A stretch of 64,000 bases of DNA from Filomicrobium sp. (GCA_017792465.1 CP051234.1:3256501-3320500), one strand, 5' to 3'; shown: positions 45,752-55,959, counted from the first letter of the stretch. The notes: a model not told the origin generated them from the sequence alone. Numbers and translations: made by a program.

Positions 45752-45942
45752 CAGTTCCGGCCTCCGGTGTCTCGCGTCAAAGTTGGATCATGATCATCGC
45801 TGTCGAGTGGCATCCGAGCGGCGTGCTCGAACTTCTGGCGATTGCCAGGCCACAGGGCGTAGATGACTACGCCGATGAACAAGACGAAGAACAGAACCAG
45901 CGACAGGCTTTGCGTGAATGCTGCGACGGTATGGTAGGTCAT
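45751..45942 (-). CDS. ccoQ: cbb3-type cytochrome oxidase subunit IV
   Basis: A 63-residue single-pass membrane protein (LSLVLFFVLFIGVVIYALWP) with the family C-terminal pattern NRQKFEHAARMPLDSDD. CcoQ stabilises the complex. It lies 12 bases after ccoO and overlaps ccoP. Confidence 0.93.
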   Translation of the reverse strand: MTYHTVAAFTQSLSLVLFFVLFIGVVIYALWPGNRQKFEHAARMPLDSDDHDPTLTRDTGGRN

Positions 45943-45953
45943 GATTGCACCTC

Positions 45954-46685
45954 CTAGCGCAGGTTCGGTCCGGCCGCGTCGAACTTGGTGAAGTCGACGA
46001 GGGTGCCGAGGACCTGCAGATAGGCGACCATCGCGTCGAGTTCGGTGACCTCATCGGCCTTGCCGTCAAAGTTGGCGACAATAGCTTTGGGGTAACGTTC
46101 CTTGACAGCGTCCGCACCATCGGCGTCGGGGTTGCTCTGAGCTGCGATGTCGGCGGCAGCATTGGTGATCATGTCTTCACTGTAGGGCACGCCGATTGCA
46201 GCCTGCGTCTTCAGTTTCTCCCCGATATTGGCGACGTCGAGCTTGCGCTGGGCGAGCCACGGGTATGCTGGCATGATCGATTCCGGCACGACGGACCGTG
46301 GGTTCGTCATGTGGGCTTTGTGCCAGTCGTTGGAGTACTTGCCGCCGACACGGGCCAAGTCAGGGCCTGTGCGCTTCGATCCCCACTGGAAGGGGTGGTC
46401 ATACATGCTTTCAGCGGCAAGGCTGTAGTGACCGTAGCGTTCGACTTCGTCACGCAGCGACCGGATCATCTGCGAGTGGCACACATAGCACCCCTCGCGG
46501 ATGTAGATGTCGCGTCCAGCCAATTCCAAAGGCGAGTAGGGACGCATGCCCTCCACCTTTTCGATCGTAGACTTCAGATAGAAGAGCGGAACGATCTCGA
46601 CGATGCCCCCGATGGCCACGACAATGAGGATGCCGATGGAAAGGAGCCAGGTGTTGCGTTCGAAAACACCATGTTTACTGAGCAT
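45954..46685 (-). CDS. ccoO: cbb3-type cytochrome c oxidase subunit II (monohaem)
   Basis: A 243-residue membrane-anchored cytochrome c. One N-terminal helix ([20 protein letters not shown]) is followed by the haem site [11 protein letters not shown] and the distal Met region. It passes electrons from CcoP to the catalytic CcoN. It starts 14 bases after the ccoN stop. Confidence 0.97.
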   Translation of the reverse strand: MLSKHGVFERNTWLLSIGILIVVAIGGIVEIVPLFYLKSTIEKVEGMRPYSPLELAGRDIYIREGCYVCHSQMIRSLRDEVERYGHYSLAAESMYDHPFQWGSKRTGPDLARVGGKYSNDWHKAHMTNPRSVVPESIMPAYPWLAQRKLDVANIGEKLKTQAAIGVPYSEDMITNAAADIAAQSNPDADGADAVKERYPKAIVANFDGKADEVTELDAMVAYLQVLGTLVDFTKFDAAGPNLR

Positions 46686-46699
46686 AGGTGCATTCTCCC

Positions 46700-48361
46700 T
46701 TATTCGGCTGGAGCAAGCGTTGCGCGGATTTCAGGAGCCGCTGCGACACGAGGCTGATCCTCGAGGTCGATCGACTCATCGCCACGCGCTGTACGCCAGA
46801 GGTTGTAGGCCATCATCAAGGCGCCGATGACGAAGAGTGCGCCACCGCCTGCACGGATGATGTATGGAATGTGCATGGCATCGACGGTCTCGACGAACGA
46901 GTACTTGAGGAAGCCAAGCTCGTCGTAAGCACGCCACATCAGACCCTGCAGGATTCCGGAGACCCACATTGCGGTGATGTAGAGAAGGATGCCGACTGTC
47001 GAGATCCAGAAGTGCCATTCAACCAGGTGGATCGAGTACAGGCCTTTGCGTTTCCATAGCCATGGGAAGAGGCAGTACAGAGCACCAAACGAGATCATGC
47101 CGACCCAGCCCAATGCGCCGGAGTGCACGTGGCCGATCGTCCAGTCAGTATAGTGGCTGAGCGAGTTGACGGCTTTCACCGACATCAGCGGCCCTTCGAA
47201 GGTCGACATGCCGTAGAAGGCGACCGAGACGACCATCATGCGGATGACAGGGTCGGTTCTCAGCTTGTCCCAAGCCCCCGACAGAGTCATCAGGCCGTTG
47301 ATCATGCCACCCCAGGACGGCATCCACAGCATGATCGAGAAGGTCATGCCGAGTGTCTGAGCCCAGTCAGGCAGAGCGGTGTAGTGCAAGTGGTGCGGAC
47401 CCGCCCAGATGTAGAGGAAGATCAGCGACCAGAAGTGCACGATCGACAAACGGTAGGAATAGACCGGACGTTCGGCGCGCTTTGGAATGAAGTAGTACAT
47501 CATGCCAAGGAAGCCGGCGGTCAGGAAGAAGCCCACAGCGTTGTGGCCGTACCACCATTGGGTCATCGCATCCTGGACACCTGAGAAGAGGATGTAGCTC
47601 TTCGGCTCGGTCAAGGAGACGGGCAGCGTCAGGTTGTTGACGATGTGCAGCATTGCAATCGTCAAAATAAACGCCAGATAGAACCAGTTCGCGACGTAGA
47701 TGTGTGGTTCTTTGCGCTTCAGCAGCGTGCCGCCGAAAACGATCAGATAGTAGACCCAGACAATTGTCAGGAAGAGGTCGGCATACCATTCAGGTTCAGC
47801 ATATTCCTTGCTCTGCGTGATCCCGAGGACGTAGCCGGTTCCGGCGATGACGATGAAGATGTTGTATCCGAAGACAACGAACCAGGGCGACCAGCGGCCG
47901 AATAGGCGCGCTTTCGTGGTGCGCTGTACAACATAGAGAGACGTGGCCAACAAGGCGTTGCCGCCAAAGGCGAAGATCACGGCCGAGGTGTGCAGTGGAC
48001 GCAGGCGACCAAAGCTCGTCCAAGGCAGGTCGAGGTTCAAAGCAGGGAATGCCATTTGCCAGGCGATGATATCGCCGACAAGGAAGCCTGCGATGCCCCA
48101 GAAGACTGCGGCGATGGCAGCGAATTTAATGGGACCGTCGTGGTAGTAAGGGCGTTCCCCGCCTTTCGACGACAGGGAATTGAGAACCACGATCGCACCG
48201 ATGACGGCGCCAACGCCTAGCACGGCACCGTGGAATTTCATCGCTGCGTCAGTTGAGTAGATCGTTACATAGAAACCGAGAATTGCCGCTATTGCAGCTC
48301 CGAGTACGGCAAGCGCATCGGAGAACGCGGACATTTCCTCGCTGGTTGTGGTTGCAGCCAT
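46700..48361 (-). CDS. ccoN: cbb3-type cytochrome c oxidase subunit I (catalytic)
   Basis: A 553-residue haem-copper oxidase subunit with about 12 transmembrane helices. Metal-binding histidines are visible in [15 protein letters not shown] (low-spin haem), [16 protein letters not shown] (CuB), [15 protein letters not shown] (CuB pair) and [18 protein letters not shown] (haem b3 and b). The cross-linking Tyr is in the later YNAV-like position as for C-type oxidases. It reduces oxygen with high affinity and pumps protons in the inner membrane. An FNR box lies 114 bases upstream, so the operon is switched on at low oxygen. Confidence 0.98.
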   Translation of the reverse strand: MAATTTSEEMSAFSDALAVLGAAIAAILGFYVTIYSTDAAMKFHGAVLGVGAVIGAIVVLNSLSSKGGERPYYHDGPIKFAAIAAVFWGIAGFLVGDIIAWQMAFPALNLDLPWTSFGRLRPLHTSAVIFAFGGNALLATSLYVVQRTTKARLFGRWSPWFVVFGYNIFIVIAGTGYVLGITQSKEYAEPEWYADLFLTIVWVYYLIVFGGTLLKRKEPHIYVANWFYLAFILTIAMLHIVNNLTLPVSLTEPKSYILFSGVQDAMTQWWYGHNAVGFFLTAGFLGMMYYFIPKRAERPVYSYRLSIVHFWSLIFLYIWAGPHHLHYTALPDWAQTLGMTFSIMLWMPSWGGMINGLMTLSGAWDKLRTDPVIRMMVVSVAFYGMSTFEGPLMSVKAVNSLSHYTDWTIGHVHSGALGWVGMISFGALYCLFPWLWKRKGLYSIHLVEWHFWISTVGILLYITAMWVSGILQGLMWRAYDELGFLKYSFVETVDAMHIPYIIRAGGGALFVIGALMMAYNLWRTARGDESIDLEDQPRVAAAPEIRATLAPAE

Positions 48362-48474
48362 CAGCTTTCTCCAATCAGAGGGAGGACTTGTCGGAATAAG
48401 GGCAAGCTCATGAAAGGTATAATTTCGCCCCCTATCCCCGCACCCTTACTTCTCGCGCAGGGCATATTCCGGCA

Positions 48475-48488
48475 TTGATCAGGATCAA
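48475..48488. promoter_or_regulatory. FNR/FixK box in the ccoN-hemerythrin intergenic region
   Basis: TTGATCAGGATCAA, a perfect TTGAT-N4-ATCAA palindrome, 114 bases upstream of ccoN (minus) and 141 bases upstream of the hemerythrin-domain gene (plus). It can serve either or both. FnrL is encoded less than 1 kb away. Confidence 0.9.
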
Positions 48489-48628
48489 TGAGCGATTGTT
48501 TCGCCGCTTCTACTTTTATCGGAAGATGGTCGGCCGCCAAGCTGTCCATCTGTTGCAAATTTTGACGAGAGTCGCATTTGCAGCGTTGATTCAGGGGACA
48601 ACGCCAACCGACTGGAGCACTAGAAACG

Positions 48629-49267
48629 ATGCCGTCACAGCCATCGCACCTGCATCTTGTCGGAGTTGGGAGGTCTGATCGCCTGCAAGAGTTGCACGAC
48701 GACCCCATCGCCTTTTTCGAAGTCGAGCATGTGTGGAAATTGGCCCTGTGCGATGCACTTGAGCTGATCGCGGACGGATTGCCGCATAGTACGAATGAAG
48801 CACTCTGTCGGATGGCAGTCTCAGTTCTGACGACGGCGTTGCCGCGGCACGCGTCTCTTGAGGAGCAACTCCTCTTCCCGATGTTGCGACGTTCTTCTTC
48901 GATCGGTTCAGATTGCGAGCGTGTGCTGGTTGAGCTCGAACAGGAACATGCCAGCGACGAACCGTTTGCGCATGAAATCGCTGAAGCTCTTGAAGAACTC
49001 GGTCAGGGCGCGCGGCCGCGCAACTCGGAAATGCTCGGCTATATGCTGCGCGGCTTCTTCGTCCCGCTGAGGCGGCATGTCGAATGGGAAGACGTGACTA
49101 TTCTACCTTTGGCGCGCCGGGTGTTGTCACGGGAAGACAAGGCGCAACTTGCAGCGAGCCTGGTCGAGGCCCGCCAGCAGACTGACACCATATTTAATTC
49201 GATCAGCGCTGCCGTGGCAGAGGCCCGGCGTCGAGCTGCCGACGAAGCCTCGCGCGGAACCCATTGA
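48629..49267 (+). CDS. Hemerythrin (HHE) cation-binding domain protein
   Basis: A 212-residue helical protein with a hemerythrin-type metal site: the conserved His in FFEVEHVWKL, HASLEEQLLFP, ELEQEHASDE and RRHVEWEDVTILPLA. Hemerythrin domains bind a di-iron centre and sense or store oxygen or nitric oxide. Its position between the cbb3 operon and fnrL suggests a part in oxygen sensing or iron-centre repair. The final 40 residues form an Ala/Arg-rich helix. It is divergent from ccoN and may share the FNR box. Confidence 0.88.
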   Translation: MPSQPSHLHLVGVGRSDRLQELHDDPIAFFEVEHVWKLALCDALELIADGLPHSTNEALCRMAVSVLTTALPRHASLEEQLLFPMLRRSSSIGSDCERVLVELEQEHASDEPFAHEIAEALEELGQGARPRNSEMLGYMLRGFFVPLRRHVEWEDVTILPLARRVLSREDKAQLAASLVEARQQTDTIFNSISAAVAEARRRAADEASRGTH

Positions 49268-49285
49268 AATTGCATGGGCAATTTC
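49266..49285. terminator. Hairpin between hemerythrin-domain gene and fnrL
   Basis: GAAATTGC and GCAATTTC form a perfect eight-base stem with a four-base loop overlapping the hemerythrin stop codon, between convergent genes. No T run follows; probably a weak bidirectional end. Confidence 0.35.
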
Positions 49286-49334
49286 CAATGCCCGTCAGCG
49301 ACTGAATTTGTTGGCTGGAGCCAATACAGAAGGG

Positions 49335-50087
49335 TCAGGCGACCGCTTCGTCGTTGCCTTGGGCTTTTGATTCCAACAGACGCAGGTCGGGGACGACGAC
49401 TTCGCGACCGCTGACCAGTTGGATCGTGCCCTGACGTTTCAAATGGGACAATTGACGGCTGACTGTCTCGATGGTCAGGCCGAGAAAATCCGCGATGTCG
49501 GCACGCGTTAGTGGCAACTCGAAGCGGGCGGCGTGCGCATTGGCTTCCGGATCGTGGGCGCAACCGACGAGCGGCTGGCGTTTGGCGATCAGGTGCAAGA
49601 AGCTCGCAACCTTTTCCTGCGCGCTTTTACGGCCCAAGACAAACATCCATTCGCGTGCGGAATCGAGTTCGTTCAAGGTGTTCTCGAACAGCCGGTGTTC
49701 GAGACCTGGGTGCTGGCGCAAGAGAACTTCGAAGGCGGCCTGCGGAAATGTGCAGGCTTCGACGTCCGTTGCGGCTTGCGCAAAATAGGGGTTGGACTTC
49801 GAAAAAGCGCGACCCAGGAAGTCTGATGCGAAGACTAGTCCGACGATCTGCTGGCGGCCGTCGGCCGAGGTTTTTTCAAGCTTGACGACGCCGGACATGA
49901 TGTTGGCGAAAAACGTCGTGGGTTCTTCGTCAGCCAGGATGATGTCTCCGGCCTTGAACTTGCGGATACGTCCAATGCGATTGAGGTCGGTCAGTTCAGC
50001 GTCGGTGAGCGCGCCACATACAGCGCGGTGGCGTACGGTGCACGTGTCGCAGGTAACTCGCCCAAGGTGAATTGGGTCTTGGGACAT
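49335..50087 (-). CDS. fnrL: Crp/Fnr family oxygen-responsive regulator FnrL
   Basis: A 250-residue FNR protein. The N-terminal Cys13, Cys16 and Cys24 with Cys112 (VEACTF) supply the four ligands of the oxygen-labile 4Fe-4S cluster. The cyclic-nucleotide-like barrel covers residues 30-135, and the helix-turn-helix is at about 195-225 with ETVSR, the recognition helix that reads TTGAT half-sites. Without oxygen it dimerises and activates or represses genes with TTGAT-N4-ATCAA boxes. Four exact boxes lie in this window, before a cytochrome c gene, ccoN, a P-type ATPase gene and hsp20. Confidence 0.96.
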   Translation of the reverse strand: MSQDPIHLGRVTCDTCTVRHRAVCGALTDAELTDLNRIGRIRKFKAGDIILADEEPTTFFANIMSGVVKLEKTSADGRQQIVGLVFASDFLGRAFSKSNPYFAQAATDVEACTFPQAAFEVLLRQHPGLEHRLFENTLNELDSAREWMFVLGRKSAQEKVASFLHLIAKRQPLVGCAHDPEANAHAARFELPLTRADIADFLGLTIETVSRQLSHLKRQGTIQLVSGREVVVPDLRLLESKAQGNDEAVA

Positions 50088-50317
50088 TCCCAGCGCCTCC
50101 GAAGTCGAATTATGAGTCTGATGCTAATCGGTTGTCTATATGTCGACAAGGTCCGGGGAAAGCATCAGAACACGAATTTTTCTTGCAAAACTGTCCGGCG
50201 CAATCGGTTTTTCTGATTTATGTCAGCCAATAAGCTGCAGTTAATACTTTTTGAGGCCTGCAATTCGCTCCTCAGGATTTGGGCGACCTCTGATCAACAC
50301 ATGCTTTATTGTTTGTA

Positions 50318-52234
50318 TTAACGCTCGAAAATGTAAATTCCGGGTGCGTCGCAGAGGGGAGCCGGTAGGGCATTTTTGGCATGCTTTGTCGTTTCCGGGC
50401 TTTCGGCCGACCGCTCGCGGCCGCCGGACGCAGCGCGCAGCCATTGGCTCCAGGCTTCCCACCAGGATCCCGAATGGCGCGGAGCGGTTGCGGCCCAGAC
50501 GTCGGATTCGAGGAAGTTGTCGTCAGCGCGGCGGATGGCAATCTGATAGCTGCGATGGGGGTGGCCAGGTTCGGACACGATCCCACCGTTGTGACCGCCT
50601 TTGGTCAGGACGAAGGTGACCGGCGTATCGGCAAGCAAGTGAATTCTGTAGACCGAGTGCCAGGGGGAGACGTGATCGCGGTCCGTGGCGACCACGAACA
50701 TCGGTGCCCGGATGTCTCCGATCGATACCGCATGGCCTTCGACCTTGAAGCGGCCCTCGGCCAGATCGTTATTGAGAAACAGGCTGCGCAGATATTCCGA
50801 ATGCATACGATAGGGCATGCGGGTCGCGTCGGCGTTCCAGGACATCAGGTCGTTACTGCTTTCGCGCCGGCCGATCAGGTACTCGCGGATGATGCGGGAC
50901 CAGACCAGGTCGTTGGAGCGCAAGAGTTGGAAGGCGCCGGCCATCTGGCTGGAGTCGAGGAAGCCCTGTTCCCACATCATGTCTTCCAAGAAGGCGATCT
51001 GGCTGTCGTCGATGAATAGGCCCAGCTCGCCTGGCGATGTGAAGTCTGTTTGAGCTGCCAAAAGCGTGACCGACTTCAAGCGGTGGTCGCCGTCTCTGGC
51101 CATAGCTGCGGCCGTGACCGACAAGAGGGTTCCACCCAGGCAGTATCCCGCCGCATGAATTTCTTTCTCTCCGGTGACCTTTTCGATGACGTCGAGGGCC
51201 TTCATCGGTCCCAGTTTGCGGTAGTCGTCGAAGCCGAAGTCGCGGTGCGCCGGGCCTGGATTGCGCCAGGAGATCATGAAGACGTCATGGCCTTCTTCGA
51301 GCAGGTAGCGCACCATGGAGTTATGGGGCGACAGGTCGAGGATGTAGTACTTCATGATCCACGCCGGGACGATGAGGAGCGGAACCGCATTCACCTTCGG
51401 TTTGGTCGGCGTGTAGTGGATCAGCTCCATCAGGTCGTTGCGGTAGATGACCTTGCCGGGTGTCGTTGCAACATCGCGTCCGACGACGTGGCTCAGTTCG
51501 CGCGGGCCGCTATGGCCGGACAGATTGTCGGCCAGATCGTTCATGTAGTTCATGGCGCCGCGGACGAGGTTCAGTCCGACTTGCTGGCGGGTTTCTTCTT
51601 GGAGCTCGGGATTGGTCAGAAGGAAGTTCGACGGTGACATCGTGTCGAGCATCTGACGGGTCATGAACTCTATGGCGCGTGCATGACGGGGTTCGACGCC
51701 GCGGACGCCACAGGTCGCGTTATGCCACCACTGCTGCTGCAAGAGGAACGACTGGTAGATGATGTTGAACGGCCAGGTGTTCCATTTGTCGGAGTTGAAG
51801 CGCTTGTCCTGCGGCAGCGGGTCAATGCACGGATGCCCGTTGCCCGGCACGAGGGCCTCGCTGAGGATATAGCGATTGAGGCGGGCAAGTTTTCGGAAGA
51901 GCTTCTGCTGCAGTTCGAATTGCTTACCCGGTGATAGCCACAGGTGGACGGACCAGTCGAGATAGGCTGTTGCCAATGCGGCGGGTGAAATTCCCCCGGT
52001 GTAGCGGGCAAGGCCGGCATGGTAGGAGCGGTCCAAGACTTCAGCGGCGGCGGTGGCCGAATAGGAGTCCCGGATGAGGCTTTCTTCGCCATCGGGCTGA
52101 TATGTCGTTGTCGGGACGGGTAGCGTTGTCTCTATCGGCTCATAGCTCAGGCCGCTGATGTCGACGGGCTGGTCGGCTTGCGGAAGCGACAGCTTCTTTT
52201 TGCTGGACTGAGCATCTTTCTTTTTCTTGGGCAT
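50318..52234 (-). CDS. phaC: Class I poly(3-hydroxyalkanoate) synthase
   Basis: A 638-residue PHA polymerase. The N-terminal region is basic and Pro-rich, followed by the PhaC_N domain. The alpha/beta hydrolase core has the lipase-like box with catalytic Cys365 (AAGYCLGGTLLS), an Asp in ATDRDHVSPW and a His in KGGHNGGIV. It polymerises 3-hydroxyacyl-CoA into polyester granules. It lies 97 bases downstream of the P-type ATPase gene and may share its FNR-controlled promoter. A phasin gene lies 3.7 kb upstream on the same strand. The C-terminal 60 residues (SWWEAWSQWLRAASG and beyond) are variable. Confidence 0.95.
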   Translation of the reverse strand: MPKKKKDAQSSKKKLSLPQADQPVDISGLSYEPIETTLPVPTTTYQPDGEESLIRDSYSATAAAEVLDRSYHAGLARYTGGISPAALATAYLDWSVHLWLSPGKQFELQQKLFRKLARLNRYILSEALVPGNGHPCIDPLPQDKRFNSDKWNTWPFNIIYQSFLLQQQWWHNATCGVRGVEPRHARAIEFMTRQMLDTMSPSNFLLTNPELQEETRQQVGLNLVRGAMNYMNDLADNLSGHSGPRELSHVVGRDVATTPGKVIYRNDLMELIHYTPTKPKVNAVPLLIVPAWIMKYYILDLSPHNSMVRYLLEEGHDVFMISWRNPGPAHRDFGFDDYRKLGPMKALDVIEKVTGEKEIHAAGYCLGGTLLSVTAAAMARDGDHRLKSVTLLAAQTDFTSPGELGLFIDDSQIAFLEDMMWEQGFLDSSQMAGAFQLLRSNDLVWSRIIREYLIGRRESSNDLMSWNADATRMPYRMHSEYLRSLFLNNDLAEGRFKVEGHAVSIGDIRAPMFVVATDRDHVSPWHSVYRIHLLADTPVTFVLTKGGHNGGIVSEPGHPHRSYQIAIRRADDNFLESDVWAATAPRHSGSWWEAWSQWLRAASGGRERSAESPETTKHAKNALPAPLCDAPGIYIFER

Positions 52235-52331
52235 AGAGGCCTTCGCGAGGTTGCCGTGAGAACTGATGGACGCGGGCTGATGGGATCACGATCGATAGCA
52301 AGCGTTTGTGACGTGGCTTGTCTTGGCGCGT

Positions 52332-55103
52332 TTATAACGCTCTTTTCGCTGGCGGTGCTGTGTCTTCGTCGGCCCGGTCCTCAAAAATGGCAGACAGCAG
52401 GACTGGAATGACCGCCAGCGACAGGATCACTATCCAAGCTGCAAATGAAGGAGCGTGAAGCTCCAGAACGGCAGCCACCGGCGGGACATAGACGGCGAAC
52501 AAGAGCAAGCCGATGCAGATTGCCAACGCACCCCAGACCCAGGGGTTTCTTGTGACGTCGTTGCGTAGCAATCCGGACTCGGGGCTGCGCATGTTGAAGA
52601 CGTGCAGAAGCTGGGCGATGGCAATCGTCAAGAATGAGATAGTGGTCGCTTGGACAGGGTCAAGACCGAGGTAGCGTTCGGCGATTGCGAGGGCGATCAG
52701 TGTCGTCGCAGTGATCGTCAGTCCGTGGCGCAGGACGAACTTCCATTGCGCGGCGCCAAGAAGCGGTTCTGAGGGCGGTCGCGGCGCGCGCTGAAGGATA
52801 TTCTTCTCACCTTTTCCGGTGGCCAGGGCGAAAGCCGGAAACACGTCGGTGACAAGGTTGAGGAACAGGATCTGCAAGGGCAGGAGCGCCATCGGAAGAC
52901 CGAAGATGATGGACAGCGAGACGACCAGCACTTCGCTCAGGTTGCACGACAACAGGTAAACGACGAAGCGTCGGATATTGTCGAAGATGACGCGGCCTTG
53001 GCCGATCGCCATGACGATGGTCGGGAAGGAATCGTCAAGCAACACCATGTCGGAAGCCTGGCGGGCAACGTCGGTTCCGCGAAGGCCCATGGCGATGCCG
53101 ATGTCGGCCTGTCGCAGGGCTGGCGCATCGTTGACCCCGTCTCCGGTCATGGCGACGATTTCGCCTTTTGATTGCAGATGTTCGACAAGGCGCAGCTTAT
53201 GTTCCGGCGTCACGCGGGCGTAGACTGTCTGCTTGTGGATGTCACTTCTGGGAGCACCCGCTTCGGCAGACAGAATTTGTTCGAGCTCACTTCCTTCCAA
53301 CCCGCTTTCGTCTGGAGTGGCGATGCCAACTTGCCCGGCGATTGCGTTGGCGGTGGTCAGGTGGTCTCCGGTGACCATGACGACGCGGATGCCTGCGTCC
53401 TGGCAGGAGCGTACGGCAGCGGGTACGTCTCCGCGCGGTGGGTCGCGAAATCCGATGAGCCCGAGGAGGTTGAGGCCTGATGCTTCGGTGTCGGTCGCAT
53501 TCGGGTCTTCGCTTGAGGCCAATGCCAGGATGCGTAGGCCTGTTGCCGCCATCTGTTCGGTTTGCTCTTTCCACCGCTCGCGTAGTTCGTCGGTCATGGC
53601 GATGGTTTCGCCGTTGTCGGAATAGACCGCTTCGGCCAGATCGATAATACGCTCGGGAGCGCCTTTATAATCGCGGCGAACGGTTGTGCCATCGGTATGT
53701 GCGGTGGCCATGAGTTTTGCGCCGCTGTCGAAGGGCTGTTCGCTTGTTTGCGACCAGGTGCTCCTCAGTGCGTCGATATCTATGCCGTTATCGCTTGCGG
53801 CATGGAGCAGCGCGACTTCGATGGGGTCGCCGTTATCTTCGGTCGATTGACGCGGGGCGCTGGTGTGCGGCGACGGCTTGCCCAACGTTGCGTGATTGCA
53901 CAGAACGCCGCTTTCCAAGATGCGGCGCAAGGCTTCTGACTTGGCGGGGCCGGATAGCGGAAGAGTTTGTAAGCCGGATGTCAACGCGACTTCGGCGACG
54001 GCCATCTTGTTTTCGGTCAGCGTACCGGTCTTGTCGGTGACGATGACGGTGGTCGAGCCGAGCGTTTCGACGGCCGACATGCGTTCGACAAGGGCGTTGC
54101 GCTGGGCCATGCGCCACATGCCGCCGGCTAGCGCGATGGTGGCGACGATGGGCAAGCCTTCTGGAATGGAGGCAACCGCGAGGGCAATCCCAGCATGGAC
54201 CATCAAGAAGGCATCGCGGCCCGACAGAATGCCGATGGTTGCGATCAGGGCGCATAGGACGAGAGTGAGCCAAAGGAGCTGTCCGCCCAATGACTGCAAT
54301 TGACGTTCCAGCGGCGACGGCTGATCGGGCGTATCCATCATCAACTGCGTGATGTGGCCGAGTTCGGTCGCCATCCCGGTTGCAGTGACGACGCCGAGAC
54401 AGTCGCCGCGGGTCACGGACGTGCCTTTGAAGAGCATCGATGTGCGTTCAGCCAGCGGGCAGCGTTCGGGCGTTGCATCCGTCTGTTTTTCGACCGGTGC
54501 AGATTCGCCGGTGAGGGCTGCTTCGTTAGATTGGAGCGAGGCTGTCTTCAGGATGCGGATGTCGGCGGGGACGACATTTCCACCCGTCAGAGCGACGATG
54601 TCGCCGGGGACGAGTTCGCGGCTGTCGATCGCGCGTTGCCGGCCGCCTCGGATCACCTGACTGCGGGTACGGCCGAGCCGCCTTATCGCATCCATCGAAT
54701 GACGGGCCTTGTATTCGGTGACAAAGCCGATTGCTGCGTTGATCGCGATAACGGCCGTGATGGCGATCAGGTCGGAGGTTTCTCCGATGATGGCCGAAAC
54801 GGCTGCGGAGGCGATGAGGAGCCAGATGATCGGACTTACGAACTGGCGCAGAAGCAACGCCAACAGTCCGACCGGTTTCTTCGGTTCGATTTCGTTGAGG
54901 CCGAAGCGCGTTTGGCGGGCGGTGGCTTCGCTATCGGAAAGACCGTTTTCGGGAGAGGTTGATAACGTCTCGATGACCTTGTCGGCGGGCATCGCGTGAA
55001 AGGCCGACATCGTGGTCTTCACAGGCGACGGATTCTTTCGATCAGCGCTATCTGGGTTGTTTGGCTGGGAATTCTCGGCGTTCTGCCCCGCGTTGGTGCC
55101 CAT
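52332..55103 (-). CDS. P-type cation-transporting ATPase (SERCA/PMA/CtpF-like)
   Basis: A 923-residue P2-type ATPase from the ATG at 55103 (an in-frame start at 55259 would add 52 residues). It has the cation ATPase N-terminal domain (FHAMPADKVIETLSTSPENG), the TGES loop (ALTGESAPVEKQ), the PEGLP membrane motif (VASIPEGLPIVATIAL), the phosphorylation site DKTGTLTENKM, the nucleotide-binding domain and GDGVNDAPALRQADIG. About ten membrane helices are seen. The PEGLP form points to calcium, proton or sodium, not heavy metals. An FNR box inside a long palindrome precedes it, so it is likely induced without oxygen, like CtpF of mycobacteria. Confidence 0.93.
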   Translation of the reverse strand: MGTNAGQNAENSQPNNPDSADRKNPSPVKTTMSAFHAMPADKVIETLSTSPENGLSDSEATARQTRFGLNEIEPKKPVGLLALLLRQFVSPIIWLLIASAAVSAIIGETSDLIAITAVIAINAAIGFVTEYKARHSMDAIRRLGRTRSQVIRGGRQRAIDSRELVPGDIVALTGGNVVPADIRILKTASLQSNEAALTGESAPVEKQTDATPERCPLAERTSMLFKGTSVTRGDCLGVVTATGMATELGHITQLMMDTPDQPSPLERQLQSLGGQLLWLTLVLCALIATIGILSGRDAFLMVHAGIALAVASIPEGLPIVATIALAGGMWRMAQRNALVERMSAVETLGSTTVIVTDKTGTLTENKMAVAEVALTSGLQTLPLSGPAKSEALRRILESGVLCNHATLGKPSPHTSAPRQSTEDNGDPIEVALLHAASDNGIDIDALRSTWSQTSEQPFDSGAKLMATAHTDGTTVRRDYKGAPERIIDLAEAVYSDNGETIAMTDELRERWKEQTEQMAATGLRILALASSEDPNATDTEASGLNLLGLIGFRDPPRGDVPAAVRSCQDAGIRVVMVTGDHLTTANAIAGQVGIATPDESGLEGSELEQILSAEAGAPRSDIHKQTVYARVTPEHKLRLVEHLQSKGEIVAMTGDGVNDAPALRQADIGIAMGLRGTDVARQASDMVLLDDSFPTIVMAIGQGRVIFDNIRRFVVYLLSCNLSEVLVVSLSIIFGLPMALLPLQILFLNLVTDVFPAFALATGKGEKNILQRAPRPPSEPLLGAAQWKFVLRHGLTITATTLIALAIAERYLGLDPVQATTISFLTIAIAQLLHVFNMRSPESGLLRNDVTRNPWVWGALAICIGLLLFAVYVPPVAAVLELHAPSFAAWIVILSLAVIPVLLSAIFEDRADEDTAPPAKRAL

Positions 55104-55298
55104 AGAGTCTACTTTGCCAGTGCCTTCCAAGGAAACGCCACTCTCGAAATCCGCGCGTGTCAGGACGATAAGGCCGCAACATGTCGGCACGACGACGAAG
55201 TCATCGCAAGAGTCTTCGGACGTTCCCCGTCCAACCCTGCTATGCGGCTCGAAAAACATCAGGCATCCACGCTATGGCTGCATCAAACTGGACGCAGC

Positions 55299-55330
55299 CA
55301 GATTGATCTTCGTTGACAAAGATCAATCTG
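55299..55330. promoter_or_regulatory. FNR box nested in a 12-base inverted repeat before the P-type ATPase
   Basis: TTGACAAAGATCAA (55313-55326) is an FNR box. Around it CAGATTGATCTT (55299-55310) and AAGATCAATCTG (55319-55330) form a perfect 12-base inverted repeat with an eight-base spacer, so three TTGAT/TTGAC-type half-sites are present. It lies 54-67 bases upstream of the 55259 start or 210 upstream of the 55103 start of the ATPase. Confidence 0.85.
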
Positions 55331-55496
55331 CGTCATCCACGTCGCAGCCTAGCGTGCGCCAGGGTGCCGCACATTCTGCAAAAGTCGCAAATGCTCGCCA
55401 TAGTGAATGTTCTGAGCATTCTGGGTCAGCCCAGATTAACGGTGGCAATTGCCGGTCGCAGTAGCTTTAGAGCGTGGCAAACCGCAATCGCTCGGT

Positions 55497-55530
55497 CATT
55501 CTGAGCCCAAAACCAATGGGCCGCAGAATG
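55497..55530 (-). terminator. Hairpin after the phasin gene
   Basis: CATTCTG-A-GCCCA pairs with TGGGC-CG-CAGAATG with a small internal bulge, 34 bases after the phasin stop. There is no T run, but it sits where the hsp20-DUF2892-phasin unit should end. Confidence 0.45.
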
Positions 55531-55563
55531 GAAGGTCGTTGAATGCCGGCTTCGCGTGTCGCC

Positions 55564-55959
55564 TTAGGCGGCCTTGAGATCCGATCTGTCGCTGCCAGCG
55601 CCCGGTCTCGGGGTTGACCAGTCCAGCGTCGTCGGTCGATCGATTGATTGGAAGCTGTCGACATAGATCGCTTGCAGCTTCTGGGTTTGCTGCATGTAAT
55701 CTTTGGCCATCGTGTTCCAGAATTCGATTTGTTGTTGCATTACCTCTTGCGGGCTGTGGCACTGGACGATGCGCATCGGAAGCTGAATATCTTCGCGCAT
55801 TCTGTGGGTCAGGAATCTGGTTGTCTCTTCGTTGACCGTCATTATCGACTTCAACCAAGCCTGGTAGGTTTGGCTGGCCTGCTGCATTGCATCCGGCGTA
55901 AAGGCCGGAATACCGTACTGCATCGGCGAGATGCCAAGTCCGTTGTTTCTGTACGCCAT
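55564..55959 (-). CDS. Phasin family protein
   Basis: A 131-residue helical protein. The core (AMQQASQTYQAWLKSIMTVN then EETTRFLTHRMREDI, SPQEVMQQQIEFWNTMAKDY and MQQTQKLQAIYVD) is a phasin helical bundle of the kind coating PHA granules. The QxxEFWN pattern is typical. The ATG at 55959 has GGAGG six bases upstream and replaces the longer frame to 56121. It belongs with phaC (50.3 kb) and is the last gene of a likely hsp20-DUF2892-phasin transcript, which would place granule formation under low-oxygen control. Confidence 0.88.
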   Translation of the reverse strand: MAYRNNGLGISPMQYGIPAFTPDAMQQASQTYQAWLKSIMTVNEETTRFLTHRMREDIQLPMRIVQCHSPQEVMQQQIEFWNTMAKDYMQQTQKLQAIYVDSFQSIDRPTTLDWSTPRPGAGSDRSDLKAA

